Assembly (NCBI RefSeq): GCF_900102375.1
Contig: NZ_FNBO01000001.1
Span: 412,627-476,626, forward strand
DNA from: Halorubrum xinjiangense
Lineage (GTDB): Archaea; Halobacteriota; Halobacteria; Halobacteriales; Haloferacaceae
Length of the DNA stretch: 64,000 bases
Reading direction: 5' to 3'
In this document: piece by piece, positions 34,544-44,629 of the stretch
How the letters are laid out: each line of letters begins with the position of its first letter
How positions within the stretch are numbered: position 1 is the first letter of the stretch
Made by a program: the position numbers and the translations under genes
Notes under the pieces: model-generated
The model's database searches: none
The model's input: only the letters and a program-made list of their open reading frames with translations
What the model was told of the DNA's origin: nothing

Positions 34544-34863
34544 TGTGTGTCCGCGGACGGTTGCGATTCAGCCGCGAGGGGCCACATGTCGTCTCGTCCC
34601 GGGGCGCGCGGCGGTCGGTCCGACCGCGCGCCCGGCGGCGAGTGCCCGCTGTGTCCGCACCAGCGAGTTGGCGAATATACCGATGGTTCGCCCTTAACCG
34701 CTTCGCTCCGCGGGTCGCGTGGGGAGGCGTGTCACGAGAACCGGCCCGGACGCCCCCGGCCGCTCCGCGTCGATCGATTAAAGTTCACTTGTATCGATGA
34801 ACCGCCAGTGGTACACATCGACGCCGCGCCGGGGAGTCGCGGGCTCGACGGAGGGGTGTCCGG
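34544..34863. other. 320-bp intergenic region between rpl15e and the cobalamin operon
   Basis: It holds the start regions of two divergent transcripts. A TATA-like gattaaag at 34776-34783 would give a cobT transcript starting near 34806, hence a leader of about 55 nt, and GGAGGGGTG at 34850-34858 is a good Shine-Dalgarno sequence 5 nt before the ATG. No cobalamin-riboswitch B12 box or other conserved structure is recognised. Confidence 0.5.
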
Positions 34864-35985
34864 ATGGGGGATGTGAGGCTCGTTGTCGTCGCCGGGACGA
34901 CCGAGACGGCCGCCATCGACGGTATCAGCGCCGCGGGCGCCGACCCGGAGCTGCGCGTCCACACACCGAGCGCCGACCTCGAGATCGTCGAGGCCGGGCG
35001 CCCCGCGCCGGGCTCGCCGGTGCCGGTGAGTCCGAGCGGCTGCCCGACCCCCGCGGTCGTCACTCGCGCGGTCCGCGAGCTGCTCGGCTCCGAGTCGCTC
35101 CCCGTCGAGTTCCTCGACGCCGGGCTCGGCGCGCCGACCGCGGCAACCGTCCGCGACCTCGGCACCTCACCGGGCGGCGACGTTCGCGATCCGGAACCGG
35201 TCCCGGAGGCGGCGGCCGTCTTCGAGCGCGCCCGCGAACTGGCGCCGGAACTCGCCGGATCGGGTGACGAGGGCGGCTCCGACAGCGGCGGCAGCGAAGC
35301 GGCCGAACTCCTCGTCGCCGAGACGATCCCCGGCGGGACGACGACCGCGCTCGGCGCGCTGACCGCGCTCGGCGAGCGCGCCGCGGTCTCCTCGTCGCTG
35401 CCAGCGAACCCGATCGAGCGCAAGCGCCGCGTCGTCGCCGAGGGGCTGGACGCGAGCGGCCTCGACCCGGGCGACGCGGCCGGCGACCCGATCGAGGCGG
35501 TCCGACTGGCCGGAGACCCCGTCCTCGCCGCCGTCGCCGGCCTGATCGTCGGCTGCGCGGACGCCGAGGTCGACGTCACCCTTGCCGGCGGCACCCAGCT
35601 CGCGGCCGCGGCGGCGCTCGCCCGACACGCCGGCGTCGACCGCCCGCTCCCGCTGGCGACCACGTCCCTCGTCGCCGGCGACCCCACCGCCGACCTCCCG
35701 GCGCTCGCCGCCGACCTCGACCTGACGCTCTCGGCCGCCGACCCCGGGTTCGCCGAGAGCGACCACCCCGCGATGGCGGCGTACGCCCGCGGCGAGGCGA
35801 AGGAGGGCGTCGGCATGGGCGGCGCGCTCGCGCTCGCGGACCGCGCCGGGGTCGCCGACGCCGCCGTCCGCGAGCGGATCGCGGCCGTGACCGACCGACT
35901 GCTCGCCGAGCGCGCGGGAACCGAGGGGAGCGGCGACGCGGGGGTCAACGGCCCGGCCCCGTCGAACGGAGGCGACCTGCGGTGA
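34864..35985 (+). CDS. cobT: Archaeal-type nicotinate-nucleotide--dimethylbenzimidazole phosphoribosyltransferase (CobT)
   Basis: A 373-residue archaeal CobT (the UPF0284/TIGR00303 family) that activates the lower-axial base for B12 assembly. Landmarks are '[20 protein letters not shown]', '[20 protein letters not shown]' and '[20 protein letters not shown]', which form the nucleotide-binding loops. The first gene of a nine-gene cobalamin operon; its stop overlaps the GTG of cbiA by 4 bp. The ATG at 34864 has a strong Shine-Dalgarno, consistent with a leadered mRNA. A GTG at 34873 is the only nearby alternative. Confidence 0.88.
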   Translation: MGDVRLVVVAGTTETAAIDGISAAGADPELRVHTPSADLEIVEAGRPAPGSPVPVSPSGCPTPAVVTRAVRELLGSESLPVEFLDAGLGAPTAATVRDLGTSPGGDVRDPEPVPEAAAVFERARELAPELAGSGDEGGSDSGGSEAAELLVAETIPGGTTTALGALTALGERAAVSSSLPANPIERKRRVVAEGLDASGLDPGDAAGDPIEAVRLAGDPVLAAVAGLIVGCADAEVDVTLAGGTQLAAAAALARHAGVDRPLPLATTSLVAGDPTADLPALAADLDLTLSAADPGFAESDHPAMAAYARGEAKEGVGMGGALALADRAGVADAAVRERIAAVTDRLLAERAGTEGSGDAGVNGPAPSNGGDLR

Positions 35986-37310
35986 GGGGGCTCGTCCTCG
36001 CCGGCACGGCCTCCGGCGTCGGCAAGACGGTCGCGACGCTCGCGACGCTGCGCGCGGTCGAGGCCGCCGGACGGACCGTCCAGCCCGCGAAGGCGGGCCC
36101 CGACTTCATCGACCCGAGCCACCACGCGCACGTCGCGGGGCGCCCGTCGCGGACGCTCGACCCGTGGCTTCAGGGCGAGGACGGACTCCGGCGCAACTAC
36201 GCCCGCGGCGAGGGCGACGTCTGCGTGGTCGAGGGGATGATGGGCCTGTACGACGGCAGCGCCGCCAGCACGGCCGGCGTCGCCGCCGCGCTCGACCTCC
36301 CGGTCGTCCTCGTCCTCGACGCGAGCGCCGGGATGGAGAGCGTCGCGGCGACCGCGCTCGGCTTCGCGACGTACGCCGACCGGACGGACCACGAGGTCGA
36401 CGTCGCGGGCGTGATCGCCCAGCGGGCGCACGGCGGCCGCCACGAGGAGGGGATCCGCGAGGCGCTGCCCGACTCGCTCGCCTACTGCGGGCGAATTCCG
36501 CCGCGCGAGGACTTAGAGATCCCCGACCGACACCTCGGGCTTCGGATGGGCGAGGAGGCGCCGCTGGACGAGGCCGCGCTCGACGCGGCCGCCGAGGCGC
36601 TCCGGACCGACCGACTGCTCGATATCGCGCGGGAGCCGACGCCGGCCGCGGAGGCGACGACCAAGCTGTTCCCCGGGAACTCCCCGGAGAACGGCGACCC
36701 CCCGCGGATCGCGGTCGCCGACGACGCCGCGTTCCGGTTCGTCTACCCGGCCACCCGCGAGCGCCTCCGCGAGCGCGCGACCGTCGTCCCGTTCGCTCCC
36801 GCGGCCGGCGACGACCTCCCGCCCTGCGACGGCGTCTACCTCCCCGGCGGTTACCCCGAGCTCCACGCGGAGGCGCTCGCCGAGGGGCCCGCGCTCGGAT
36901 CGATCGCGGACGCCGCGGCCGAGGGCACGCCCGTCCTCGGCGAGTGCGGCGGACTGATGGCGCTCGCGGAGACCCTGACGACCGTCGACGGAGACGCGTA
37001 CGAGATGGCGGGCATCCTCCCCGCGAGCGTCGAGATGCGGGAGCGGTACCAGGCGCTCGACCACGTCGAACTGCGTGCGCGACGGGACGCGCTCACGGCG
37101 GGGACCGGCGACCGGCTCCGCGGTCACGAGTTCCACTACTCCGCGGCCGACGTCGCGTCCGACGCCCGGTTCGCCTTCGACGTGGAGCGCGGGACCGGCA
37201 TCGACGGCGACCGCGAGGGGCTGACAGAGTACCGAACCCTCGGGACGTACTGTCACCTCCACGGCGGGAGCGGGGCGTTCGACGCGTTCCTCGACGAGGT
37301 GGAACCGTGA
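35982..37310 (+). CDS. cbiA: Cobyrinate a,c-diamide synthase
   Basis: A 442-residue amidotransferase that uses ATP and glutamine to amidate the a and c side chains of cobyrinate. It has the P-loop '[20 protein letters not shown]' and the C-terminal class I glutaminase domain with '[19 protein letters not shown]' and the Cys nucleophile in '[17 protein letters not shown]'; the final His is in 'RGHEFHYSA'. The GTG start ([11 protein letters not shown]) overlaps the end of cobT by 4 bp, so translation is probably coupled. In archaea it can also act on salvaged precursors. Confidence 0.93.
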   Translation: MRGLVLAGTASGVGKTVATLATLRAVEAAGRTVQPAKAGPDFIDPSHHAHVAGRPSRTLDPWLQGEDGLRRNYARGEGDVCVVEGMMGLYDGSAASTAGVAAALDLPVVLVLDASAGMESVAATALGFATYADRTDHEVDVAGVIAQRAHGGRHEEGIREALPDSLAYCGRIPPREDLEIPDRHLGLRMGEEAPLDEAALDAAAEALRTDRLLDIAREPTPAAEATTKLFPGNSPENGDPPRIAVADDAAFRFVYPATRERLRERATVVPFAPAAGDDLPPCDGVYLPGGYPELHAEALAEGPALGSIADAAAEGTPVLGECGGLMALAETLTTVDGDAYEMAGILPASVEMRERYQALDHVELRARRDALTAGTGDRLRGHEFHYSAADVASDARFAFDVERGTGIDGDREGLTEYRTLGTYCHLHGGSGAFDAFLDEVEP

Positions 37311-38329
37311 TGATGACGGGAGCCGCCCCCGCCGCTACCCTGCTCGCGCCGCTCCTCCTCGCGGTCGGGCTGGACCTCGCGTTCGCGGAGCCACCCGCCC
37401 GGGTCCACCCGGTCGCGCTGTTCGGGAGCGTCGTCGGACCGTTCGACCAAGAATGGGCCCGCCCGCGGCTCGTCGGCGTCGCGGTCGCGGGCGCGCTCCC
37501 GCTCGCCGCGGCCGCGCTCGCCGGCGGCGGCGTGTGGCTTGCGGCCGAGTACGGACCGCGGGCCGGCAGCGTTCCGGTCCTCGCCGTCGCCGTCGCGGCC
37601 GGCGTCCTCTTCTCGGCCGCGAGCCTCCGGATGCTGCTCGACGTGACGCGCGATGTCGTCGCCGAGGCCGAGGCCGACCCCGACGCGGCCCGCGAGTCTG
37701 TCCGGGCGCTCGTCGGGCGCGACCCCGCCGACCTCTCGCCGGCCGACCTCCGGAGCGCCGCCGTCGAGAGCGCGGCCGAGAACCTCGCTGACGGGTTCGT
37801 CGCGCCACTCGGCTGGTTCGTCGCCGGCGCGACCGGCGCCGTCGCGCTCGACGTTGTCGGCGGTGGGACGTCGACCGCGGAAGTCGCCGAGACCGCCCTC
37901 GTCGGCGGGACCGCCGCCGCGGCCTGGGCGAAGGGGGTGAACACGCTCGACTCGATGCTCGGCTACCGGTCGAAGCCGGTCGGGTGGGCGAGCGCCCGGC
38001 TCGACGACGCCGTCATGTACCTCCCGGCGCGGGCCGCGGCGTGCTGTCTCGCCGTCGCCGCCCGGTCGCCCGGGAGCCTGCGGCGCGCACGGCCGCTGGC
38101 CCGCGAGCCCACCTCACCGAACTCGGGGTGGCCGATGGCGACGGCCGCGGTCGCGCTCGGCGTTCGACTGGAGAAACCGGGGGCGTACGCTCTCGACGGA
38201 GGGCCAGAACCGCCGACGCCCGCGGCCGCCCGAGACGCCGTGCGGCTCGTCAGGGCCGCCGGCGGCGTCGCGGTCGCGGCCGCGGCGGGCTGGCTCCTCG
38301 CGCTCGCGGGGGTGATAGCGTGGGGGTGA
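37310..38329 (+). CDS. cbiB: Adenosylcobinamide-phosphate synthase
   Basis: A 339-residue integral membrane enzyme that attaches aminopropanol phosphate to cobyric acid. It has multiple hydrophobic segments and family sequence 'LDLAFAEPPARVHPVALFGS' near the N terminus, then 'AVESAAENLADGFVAPLGW', 'KGVNTLDSMLGYRSKPVGW' and 'ARLDDAVMYLPARAAACC'. Its ATG overlaps the cbiA stop by 1 bp. A GTG one codon earlier (37307) is also possible. The next gene, cobS, starts by a 4-bp GTGA overlap. Confidence 0.93.
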   Translation: MMTGAAPAATLLAPLLLAVGLDLAFAEPPARVHPVALFGSVVGPFDQEWARPRLVGVAVAGALPLAAAALAGGGVWLAAEYGPRAGSVPVLAVAVAAGVLFSAASLRMLLDVTRDVVAEAEADPDAARESVRALVGRDPADLSPADLRSAAVESAAENLADGFVAPLGWFVAGATGAVALDVVGGGTSTAEVAETALVGGTAAAAWAKGVNTLDSMLGYRSKPVGWASARLDDAVMYLPARAAACCLAVAARSPGSLRRARPLAREPTSPNSGWPMATAAVALGVRLEKPGAYALDGGPEPPTPAAARDAVRLVRAAGGVAVAAAAGWLLALAGVIAWG

Positions 38330-39153
38330 CCGACGCGGTCGCCGCGATCCGGGGTGCGCTCGGGTTCCTCACCCGGATCCCCGTCGGCCGCGCAGACGGG
38401 GACTGGGAGGCGTTCCGGCGGATGCCCGCCGCCCTGCCGGCGGTCGGGTACGCGATCGGCGCCCTCGTCGCGCTCCCGGTCGCCGCGGCGGCGCTGGCGC
38501 CGGTCCGGGTGCCGTCGCTGACGGTCGGGGTCGCATTCGCCGCATGGCTCTACCTCGTCACCGGGATCACCCACCTCGACGGCGTCGCGGACGTCGGCGA
38601 CGCGGCGGTCGTCCACGGCGACGCCGACCGCCGGCGCGAGGCGCTGAAGGACTCCGCGCTCGGCGTCGGCGGGACGGTCGCGCTCGCCCTGGTCGTCGTC
38701 GGACTCGTGACCGCGGCGACGGCGATCGCGGACGTCGCCCGCCGCTCGCTCGTCGACGCGGTCGTCGTCGTGGTCGCCGCCGAGGTGAGCGCGAAGGCCG
38801 CGACGGCGACGCTCGTCTGCGTCGGCGACGCGCCGCACGAGGGGCTCGGCTCCGCGCTGACCGATGCGTCCGGCCCGCGCGCGCTGGCGGGGGTCGCGCT
38901 TGCGACGGCGCCCGTCCTGCTGCTCGGGTGGCCGGCCGGCCGTCCCGACGCGGTCGTCGCGGTCGCCGGCGCTCCCGGTTCCGTCGTCCCGATCGCCGGC
39001 GTGCTTGCCGCCGCGGGCGTCGTCGCCGCGCTCGCGTACGCGTGGTCGAACGCCCGTCTCGGCGGGGTGAGCGGCGACGTCCTCGGCGCGACGAACGAGC
39101 TCGCCCGCGTCGTCGGGCTCCACGCGGGGGTGATCGCGTGGACGCTCTCGTGA
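38326..39153 (+). CDS. cobS: Adenosylcobinamide-GDP ribazoletransferase (cobalamin synthase)
   Basis: A 275-residue polytopic membrane protein that joins adenosylcobinamide-GDP to alpha-ribazole phosphate, completing cobalamin. It starts MTDAVAAIRGALGFLTRIPV and contains the family's 'LVTGITHLDGVADVGDAAVV' and 'RRREALKDSALGVGGTVALA'. Five to six membrane segments follow. The GTG at 38326 is selected because it gives the same 4-bp overlap with the upstream stop that the other genes show; a GTG at 38320 is an alternative. It overlaps cobY by 16 bp downstream. Confidence 0.93.
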   Translation: MTDAVAAIRGALGFLTRIPVGRADGDWEAFRRMPAALPAVGYAIGALVALPVAAAALAPVRVPSLTVGVAFAAWLYLVTGITHLDGVADVGDAAVVHGDADRRREALKDSALGVGGTVALALVVVGLVTAATAIADVARRSLVDAVVVVVAAEVSAKAATATLVCVGDAPHEGLGSALTDASGPRALAGVALATAPVLLLGWPAGRPDAVVAVAGAPGSVVPIAGVLAAAGVVAALAYAWSNARLGGVSGDVLGATNELARVVGLHAGVIAWTLS

Positions 39154-39896
39154 TGTGCGGCGGCCGCGGCACGCGACTGGGCGGCGGCGAGAAACCGCTC
39201 GCGCCGGTCGCCGGGCGACCGATGGTCGACCGCGCGCTCGACGCCCTCGCCGCGAGCCGCGTCGAGACAGCGTACGCGGCCGTCTCGCCGCACACGCCGC
39301 GAACCCGCGAGCGGCTTGTCGAGCGACGGAGCGCCGGCGCAGCCGAGCGGAGCGGAGACGGCTCCGGGTCGACGGCGGGATCGGTCGAGGTCCGGATCGT
39401 CGACACGCCGGGCGACGGGTACGTCGCGGACCTCCGGACGGCCCTCGCCGCGGGGCCGGAACCGCCGGTCCTCACCCTCGCGGTCGACCTCCCGCTGCTC
39501 GACGGGGCGGCGGTCAACACCGTCCTCGACGCCCACGCCGCGGCCGACGCCGACGCGCTGTCGGTCCGCGTGCCCGCCTCGCGCAAGCGCGAACTGGGGG
39601 CGAGCGCCGACGCCGCGACCCGATACGGGGACGAGGGAAGCGGCGACGGTTCGACCGTCGACCGCGTCCCCGCCGGGGTCAACGTCGTCGGCGCGCTCGA
39701 CGGCGCGGGCGACGAGGCCGTCCGCGCGACCCGCGACGCCCGGCTCGCGGTCAACGTCAACCGACCCGGGGACCGCCGGCTCGCCGAGCGGATCCTCGCC
39801 GGCGACCGGGACGCCCCCGACCTTCCGAGCGGCGGGATCGACTGGCTCGACGGGCGCGACGCGGACGCGGGGTCCGCGGGAGGCGAGCCGCGATGA
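39138..39896 (+). CDS. cobY: Adenosylcobinamide-phosphate guanylyltransferase (CobY)
   Basis: A 252-residue archaeal nucleotidyltransferase that adds GMP to adenosylcobinamide phosphate; it replaces bacterial CobU. The GTG start reads MDALVMCGGRGTRLGGGEKP, the MobA-like glycine-rich nucleotide loop, and 'VLTLAVDLPLLDGAAVNTVL' contains the metal-binding Asp. The insertion about residues 70-85 (Ser/Gly-rich) is looped out and probably not structural. It shares 16 bp with the end of cobS and 4 bp with the next gene. CobY lacks the kinase activity of CobU, consistent with archaeal CbiB making the phosphate form. Confidence 0.92.
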   Translation: MDALVMCGGRGTRLGGGEKPLAPVAGRPMVDRALDALAASRVETAYAAVSPHTPRTRERLVERRSAGAAERSGDGSGSTAGSVEVRIVDTPGDGYVADLRTALAAGPEPPVLTLAVDLPLLDGAAVNTVLDAHAAADADALSVRVPASRKRELGASADAATRYGDEGSGDGSTVDRVPAGVNVVGALDGAGDEAVRATRDARLAVNVNRPGDRRLAERILAGDRDAPDLPSGGIDWLDGRDADAGSAGGEPR

Positions 39897-40951
39897 ACCG
39901 CGAGCGCGCGGCGGCGCTCGGCCGCGAGCCGCACGGGAGCAGCGACGACCCCGACCTGCTCGACTTCAGCGCGAACGCGAACCCCGAGGTCCCCGACGGG
40001 GTCGAGCGCGTTTACCGCGCGGCCTTCGAGACGGCGCGGACGTACCCGACGGAGCCGCCGGCCGCGTTCCGGGCGGCCGCCGCCGACTACGTCGGCTGCG
40101 ACCCGGAACAGGTGGTCCCGACGCCGGGCGGGCTGGCGGCGATCCGGGCGGCGGTCGCGCTCGCGGTCGACGACGGCGACACCGCTCTGCTCCCGGCGCC
40201 GAGCTTCGGCGAGTACGCCCGCGAGGTCCGGCTTCAGGGCGGGGAGCCGGCGTTCGTCGACGCCGAGCGCGTCCTCGACGCCGACCCGAGCAGCCACGCG
40301 CTGGCGGTCGTCTGCACGCCGAACAACCCGACCGGGACCGGCTACGACCGCGAGGCGCTGCTCGCGTTCGCGGCGCGCTGTCGCGAGGCCGGGACCGTCC
40401 TGCTCGTCGACGAGGCGTTCCTCGGGTTCACCGAGCGCGAGTCGCTCGCGGGGACCGACGGCGTCGTCGTCGCCCGGGCGCTCACCAAGCTGTTCGGCCT
40501 CCCTGGGATCCGGGCCGGCTTCGCGGTCGCGACCGGCGACCTCGGCGCGGCGCTGCGGGGCGCGCGCCGGACGTGGAACCTGAGCGCCCCGGCGCTCGCG
40601 ACCGGCGAGTACTGCCTCCGACAGGAGGAATTCGTCCGCGAGACCCGCCAGCGCGTCGAGCGCGAGCGCGAGCGGATGCGGGCCGCGCTCGGCGACCGAT
40701 ACGACGTGTCGTCCTCGGAGGCCCCGTTCCTGCTCGTCGACGTCGGCGAGCGCGACGTCGACCGCGTGATCGAGCGGGCACGCGACCGGGGCGTCGCCGT
40801 CCGCGACGCGAGGACGTTCCGCGGCCTCGACTCGCACGTCCGGGTCGCGGTGCGCCGCCCGAGGGAGAACGACCGCCTGCTCGCGGCGCTGGGCGTGGGC
40901 GATGCGGAGGGCGCGGGCGACCAGAACCGAGGTGACGGCGCCGATGTTTGA
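39893..40951 (+). CDS. cobD: L-threonine-O-3-phosphate decarboxylase-like aminotransferase
   Basis: A 352-residue PLP enzyme of fold type I. The N-terminal 'PDLLDFSANANPEVPDGVER' is shared with CobD/CobC proteins, 'VVCTPNNPTGTGYDREALLA' is the aminotransferase core, and the PLP lysine is in 'VVARALTKLFGLPGIRAGF'. CobD makes aminopropanol phosphate from threonine phosphate, the piece CbiB attaches. Histidinol-phosphate aminotransferases look similar, but the operon supports cobalamin synthesis. The ATG overlaps cobY by 4 bp, and the end overlaps cbiZ by 8 bp. Confidence 0.85.
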   Translation: MNRERAAALGREPHGSSDDPDLLDFSANANPEVPDGVERVYRAAFETARTYPTEPPAAFRAAAADYVGCDPEQVVPTPGGLAAIRAAVALAVDDGDTALLPAPSFGEYAREVRLQGGEPAFVDAERVLDADPSSHALAVVCTPNNPTGTGYDREALLAFAARCREAGTVLLVDEAFLGFTERESLAGTDGVVVARALTKLFGLPGIRAGFAVATGDLGAALRGARRTWNLSAPALATGEYCLRQEEFVRETRQRVERERERMRAALGDRYDVSSSEAPFLLVDVGERDVDRVIERARDRGVAVRDARTFRGLDSHVRVAVRRPRENDRLLAALGVGDAEGAGDQNRGDGADV

Positions 40952-41756
40952 GGCGACCGTCAGCGAGGGCGTCCTCCGGCTCCGGCGACCGGGGACGCGC
41001 TGGCTCTCGACCGGCTGGGACGGCGGGCGCTCGCGGGCGGCGACCGTGTACAACGTCACCGTCCCGGAGGGGTTCGACCGGACCGACCTCGCGGCCTACC
41101 GCGACGAGCGGCTGGCGCGGGCGGGGTTCGACGACGGACCGGCCGGTCGCGACCCGGCGCCCCCGGGTCGCGACCGCGACGCGCCGCCGACGCTGTTCAC
41201 GGGCGTCTCGATGGACCACGCTCGCGGGGCGCGGCTCGGCCCGGTCGTCGCGTACGCGACGGTCGGGCTCTCGAACCCCGCGATGCTGCCGGTGGAGCCG
41301 CCGGAGCCGACGGAGCCGGTAGAACCGACGGAGCAGACGGAGGCGACGGCGCCGACTGACGCCGCCGAGTCGCGCGAGCCGACCGGGCGTCCCGAGGGCC
41401 GGCCGGGCCCCGGAACGGTCAACCTGATCGTCGGCACGACGCGGCGGCTCGCGCCCGGCGCCGCGGCGAACCTCGTCGCGGTCGCGGCCGAGGCGAAGGC
41501 GGCCACGCTGCTCGCGACGGCGGGTGTCCCGGGGACGACGAGCGACGCGGTCGTCGTCGGCGACGACCCGGAAGGCGAGCCCGCAGAGTTCTCCGGCAGC
41601 GCCACGGCGGTCGGCGGAGCGGCCCGCGCCTGCGTTCGGGACGCGGTCCGCGCGAGCCTGCGGTCGCGGTACCCGGACGGCGACGTGCCAGGGCCGGCGG
41701 CCGACGCCGAACACGGCGTCGTCACCGACGACCGGGCAGAGGTTTTCGATCCATGA
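40944..41756 (+). CDS. cbiZ: Adenosylcobinamide amidohydrolase CbiZ
   Basis: A 270-residue archaeal salvage enzyme that cuts the aminopropanol side chain of cobinamide so that it can be rebuilt via cobyric acid. It shows 'TLFTGVSMDHARGARLGPVV', 'AYATVGLSNPAMLPVEPPEP' and the later 'VNLIVGTTRRLAPGAAANLV' with 'TAGVPGTTSDAVVVG', which match the CbiZ family. A Pro/Glu/Thr-rich linker of about 35 residues separates two conserved parts. The start at 40944 (MFEATVSEG) overlaps cobD by 8 bp; 40902 gives an unneeded extension. Its place in the operon indicates active salvage. Confidence 0.88.
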   Translation: MFEATVSEGVLRLRRPGTRWLSTGWDGGRSRAATVYNVTVPEGFDRTDLAAYRDERLARAGFDDGPAGRDPAPPGRDRDAPPTLFTGVSMDHARGARLGPVVAYATVGLSNPAMLPVEPPEPTEPVEPTEQTEATAPTDAAESREPTGRPEGRPGPGTVNLIVGTTRRLAPGAAANLVAVAAEAKAATLLATAGVPGTTSDAVVVGDDPEGEPAEFSGSATAVGGAARACVRDAVRASLRSRYPDGDVPGPAADAEHGVVTDDRAEVFDP

Positions 41757-42472
41757 CCACGAACCACGACAACACGAACGCGGATGAAACGGAGGAGGAA
41801 CCGAACGACCCGGCCGCCCGCACCCCGGGCGGCGGCGCGGCGCCCGAGCCGCAGCCGATCGAGCCCGCCGCGCCCGCGGAGTTCGGGCTGGTCCAGGCGT
41901 TCTGGGGCGGCGGGAAGGGGAAGACCACGGCGGCGATGGGGATGGGGTTCCGGGCCGCTGGGCACGGCTACCGCGTCCACATGCTCCAGTTCATGAAGGG
42001 CGGCGCCGACAGCGTCGAGGGCGTCAGGGGCGAGTACAACGCGATCGCGGCCGTGCCGGGGTTCTCCTACGAGAACGCCGGGCACTACGGCTGGCACGGC
42101 CTGCTCGACGGCTCGGCAGACGACGAGCACGAGGCGAAGGCGGCCGCCGCCTTCGAGCGCGCGGAGGCGCTCGTCGCGGGCGCCGGCGAGGCGGACCTGA
42201 CCGAACCGCTCCCGCTCGACGGCGACCCCGAGGCCGGCGTCCACATGCTGATCCTCGACGAGCTGCTGTACGCGGCCGACCGGGGGCTTGTCGACCCCGA
42301 AGACGTCGTCGCGCTCGCCGAGTCGAAGCCCGAGAACCTCGAACTCGTCCTCACCGGGAGCCACGCCGAGCCCGAGTACCTCGACGGCGTCGCCGACCTA
42401 ATTTCGAACGTCCGCAAGGTCGCGCACCCGTTCGACGACGGGCAGCGCGCCCGCCGCGGGACGGAGTACTGA
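41753..42472 (+). CDS. cobA: Cob(I)alamin adenosyltransferase, CobA/CobO type
   Basis: A 239-residue ATP:corrinoid adenosyltransferase. The P-loop is '[20 protein letters not shown]', the second segment '[20 protein letters not shown]' has the conserved Asp-Glu, and '[20 protein letters not shown]' closes the fold. The first 45 residues are an acidic, Pro-rich haloarchaeal extension. It adds the 5'-deoxyadenosyl group to the cobalt of corrinoids. Its ATG overlaps the cbiZ stop by 4 bp, and cbiP starts 16 bp after its end. Confidence 0.93.
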   Translation: MTTNHDNTNADETEEEPNDPAARTPGGGAAPEPQPIEPAAPAEFGLVQAFWGGGKGKTTAAMGMGFRAAGHGYRVHMLQFMKGGADSVEGVRGEYNAIAAVPGFSYENAGHYGWHGLLDGSADDEHEAKAAAAFERAEALVAGAGEADLTEPLPLDGDPEAGVHMLILDELLYAADRGLVDPEDVVALAESKPENLELVLTGSHAEPEYLDGVADLISNVRKVAHPFDDGQRARRGTEY

Positions 42473-42488
42473 GAATGGAGAGCGAGCC

Positions 42489-44069
42489 GTGACCGACGCC
42501 GCGACCGACGCCGACACCGTCCTCATCGCGGGCACCGCGAGCCACGTCGGCAAGAGCACGCTGGCGGCCGGGCTCTGCCGGCTGCTCGCGCGGTGCGGCG
42601 TCTCGGTCGCGCCGTACAAGGCCCAGAACATGAGCAACAACGCGCGGGTGGCGCTCGCGCCGGACGGCGAGTGGGGCGAGATCGGCGTCTCCCAGCACGT
42701 CCAGGCCCGGGCGGCCGGGACGGTGCCGACGACCGACATGAACCCCGTTCTGCTCAAGCCCCGCGGGGGCGGCGAGAGCCAGGTGATCCTCGACGGGGAG
42801 CCGGTCGCGAACGCCCCGGCGTCGGCGTACTACGAGGACCACTGGGACGACGCCCGCGGCGCCGCGGTCGCGGCCCACGAGCGCCTCGCGGCCGACCACG
42901 ACGTGATCGTCGCGGAGGGGGCGGGGAGCATCGCCGAGATCAACCTCCACGACCGCGACCTCGCGAACGTCGAGTGCGCGCGCTTCGCGGACGCGGCGGT
43001 CCTGATCGCGGTCGACATCGAGCGCGGCGGCGCGTTCGCGAGCCTCTACGGGACCCTCGAACTGCTCCCCGACGACCTCCGCGATCGCGTCCGCGGCGCC
43101 GTGATCACGAAGTTCCGCGGCGACCCCGCCCTCCTCGAACCCGGCATCGACGAGATCGAGGAGCGGACAGATGTCCCAGTCGTTGGGGTCGTCCCGCACG
43201 ACGACCCGGGGCTCCCCGCGGAGGACAGCCTCTCGCTGCCGGAGGTGGCGACCGCCGGAGGAGGGGCCGGGACCGGGAGCCAAAGCGAGGGGGAGGGGAT
43301 CCTCGGCGCCGGCGACGGCGTCCCCGACGACGAAGCGGTCCGGATCGGAGTCCCCCGGCTCCCGCGCATCTCCAACTTCACCGACGTGGAGCCGCTGTCG
43401 CGCGAGCCGGGGGTCCGCGTCGCCTACCTGCCGCTCGACGCCGACCTCGACGCCGTCGACGCGGTCGTCCTCCCGGGGTCGAAGAACACCGTCGACGACC
43501 TGCTCGCGCTCCGCAAGGCGGGCTTCGACGCGGCGCTGCGCGCGTTCGACGGCCCCGTGGTCGGCGTCTGCGGCGGCTACCAGATCCTCGGCGAACGACT
43601 CGTCGACGCCGCCCTCGAGGGCGTCGGCGACCGCGAGACGGTGCCGGGGGTCGGGCTCCTCCCCGTCGAGACCGCGTTCTCTACGGAGAAGCGCGTCGAG
43701 CGCGTCACCTGCGCGGTCGACGGCGCCGGTCCGATCGCGGGCGCCGAGGGGCGCGCGACCGGCTACGAGATTCACGCGGGGCGGACGCGGCTCCTCGATG
43801 ACGCCGCGAGCGGCGGCTTGGCGACCGGAGCGCTCGGCGCCGAGAGCGTCGCCACCGACCGCGTCCTCGGCACGTACCTCCACGGGCTCTTCGAGACGGC
43901 GGCGGTGCGAGACGCCTTCGTCGAGGCAGTCTTCGCGAGCGCTGGCCGGTCGCGCCCGGACGCGGCGACCGGCGACCGGTCCCCGTACGAGCGCGCGGCC
44001 GACCTCGTCGCGGACCACGTGGACTTACGCGCCGCCGGACTCGACGACGTCCTCGGGTCGACGGAGTGA
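42489..44069 (+). CDS. cbiP: Cobyric acid synthase
   Basis: A 526-residue glutamine-dependent amidotransferase that amidates four side chains to give cobyric acid. The N-terminal P-loop is '[20 protein letters not shown]', followed by '[20 protein letters not shown]', a CobQ hallmark. The C-terminal glutaminase domain has '[20 protein letters not shown]' with the Cys nucleophile and the final '[17 protein letters not shown]' with its His. The GTG start is used, preceded by GGAG at 42477-42480. It is the last gene of the cobalamin operon, and is about 25-40 residues longer than bacterial CobQ because of an acidic insert near residue 255-285. Confidence 0.94.
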   Translation: MTDAATDADTVLIAGTASHVGKSTLAAGLCRLLARCGVSVAPYKAQNMSNNARVALAPDGEWGEIGVSQHVQARAAGTVPTTDMNPVLLKPRGGGESQVILDGEPVANAPASAYYEDHWDDARGAAVAAHERLAADHDVIVAEGAGSIAEINLHDRDLANVECARFADAAVLIAVDIERGGAFASLYGTLELLPDDLRDRVRGAVITKFRGDPALLEPGIDEIEERTDVPVVGVVPHDDPGLPAEDSLSLPEVATAGGGAGTGSQSEGEGILGAGDGVPDDEAVRIGVPRLPRISNFTDVEPLSREPGVRVAYLPLDADLDAVDAVVLPGSKNTVDDLLALRKAGFDAALRAFDGPVVGVCGGYQILGERLVDAALEGVGDRETVPGVGLLPVETAFSTEKRVERVTCAVDGAGPIAGAEGRATGYEIHAGRTRLLDDAASGGLATGALGAESVATDRVLGTYLHGLFETAAVRDAFVEAVFASAGRSRPDAATGDRSPYERAADLVADHVDLRAAGLDDVLGSTE

Positions 44070-44127
44070 GGCGACGAGCGGATCCGGAGGCGGAAGGTAT
44101 ATTGTTTTAAGCACCCAATACTGTCGC

Positions 44128-44616
44128 ATGAGTGACGCAGCCGACGCGAGCGAACCGACGGACGACGACGCGAAGACGGAGCGCGAGCGCATCCGCGAGC
44201 GGAAGCGGCGGGAGCTCGAAGCGCGCCTCGGGGACGGGGAATCGCTCGACGGGGCCGTCGGGACGGAGACGGGCGACGGCGGCGGGTCGGCGGCCCCGAG
44301 CGAGCCGATCCACGTGAACGGGACCGGCGAGCTCCAGCGGGCCGTCGACGACCACGACGTCGTCCTCGTGGACTGTTACGCCGACTGGTGCGGCCCCTGT
44401 CAGATGATGGAGCCGACGATCGAGGCGCTCGCGGCCGAGACCGACGCCGCGGTCGCCAAGGTCGACGTGGACGCGAACCAGGCGGTTGCCCAGCAGCTGG
44501 GCGCGCGCAGCATCCCGACGCTCGTCCTCTACGTGGACGGCGAGGCCGTCGACCGGTTCGTCGGCGCGCAGGACCGCGCGACGCTTGAGTCCGCGATCGA
44601 CGAGCACGCCGCCTGA
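44128..44616 (+). CDS. trx: Thioredoxin-like protein with acidic N-terminal extension
   Basis: A 162-residue thioredoxin. Residues about 70-160 form the fold, with the active site 'DCYADWCGPCQMMEPTIEAL' (CGPC) and cis-Pro in 'LGARSIPTLVLYVDG'. The preceding 65 residues are acidic, with an arginine/glutamate-rich helix (TERERIRERKRRELEARLG) that may be a coiled coil. It acts in disulfide reduction in the cytosol. The ATG at 44128 has a TATA-like 'tatattgttttaa' about 28 bp upstream and so its own promoter, despite following cbiP by 58 bp. Confidence 0.88.
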   Translation: MSDAADASEPTDDDAKTERERIRERKRRELEARLGDGESLDGAVGTETGDGGGSAAPSEPIHVNGTGELQRAVDDHDVVLVDCYADWCGPCQMMEPTIEALAAETDAAVAKVDVDANQAVAQQLGARSIPTLVLYVDGEAVDRFVGAQDRATLESAIDEHAA

Positions 44617-44629
44617 GAGCCGGGATCCG

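Noticed and set aside
34544..34863. Cobalamin riboswitch upstream of cobT
   Set aside because: No B12-box consensus or long structured leader is visible; the TATA and Shine-Dalgarno leave only ~55 nt of leader.
38567..41059. 830-residue open frame on the minus strand
   Set aside because: Antisense to the cobalamin operon; low-complexity Arg/Ser/Ala composition typical of reverse-frame translation.
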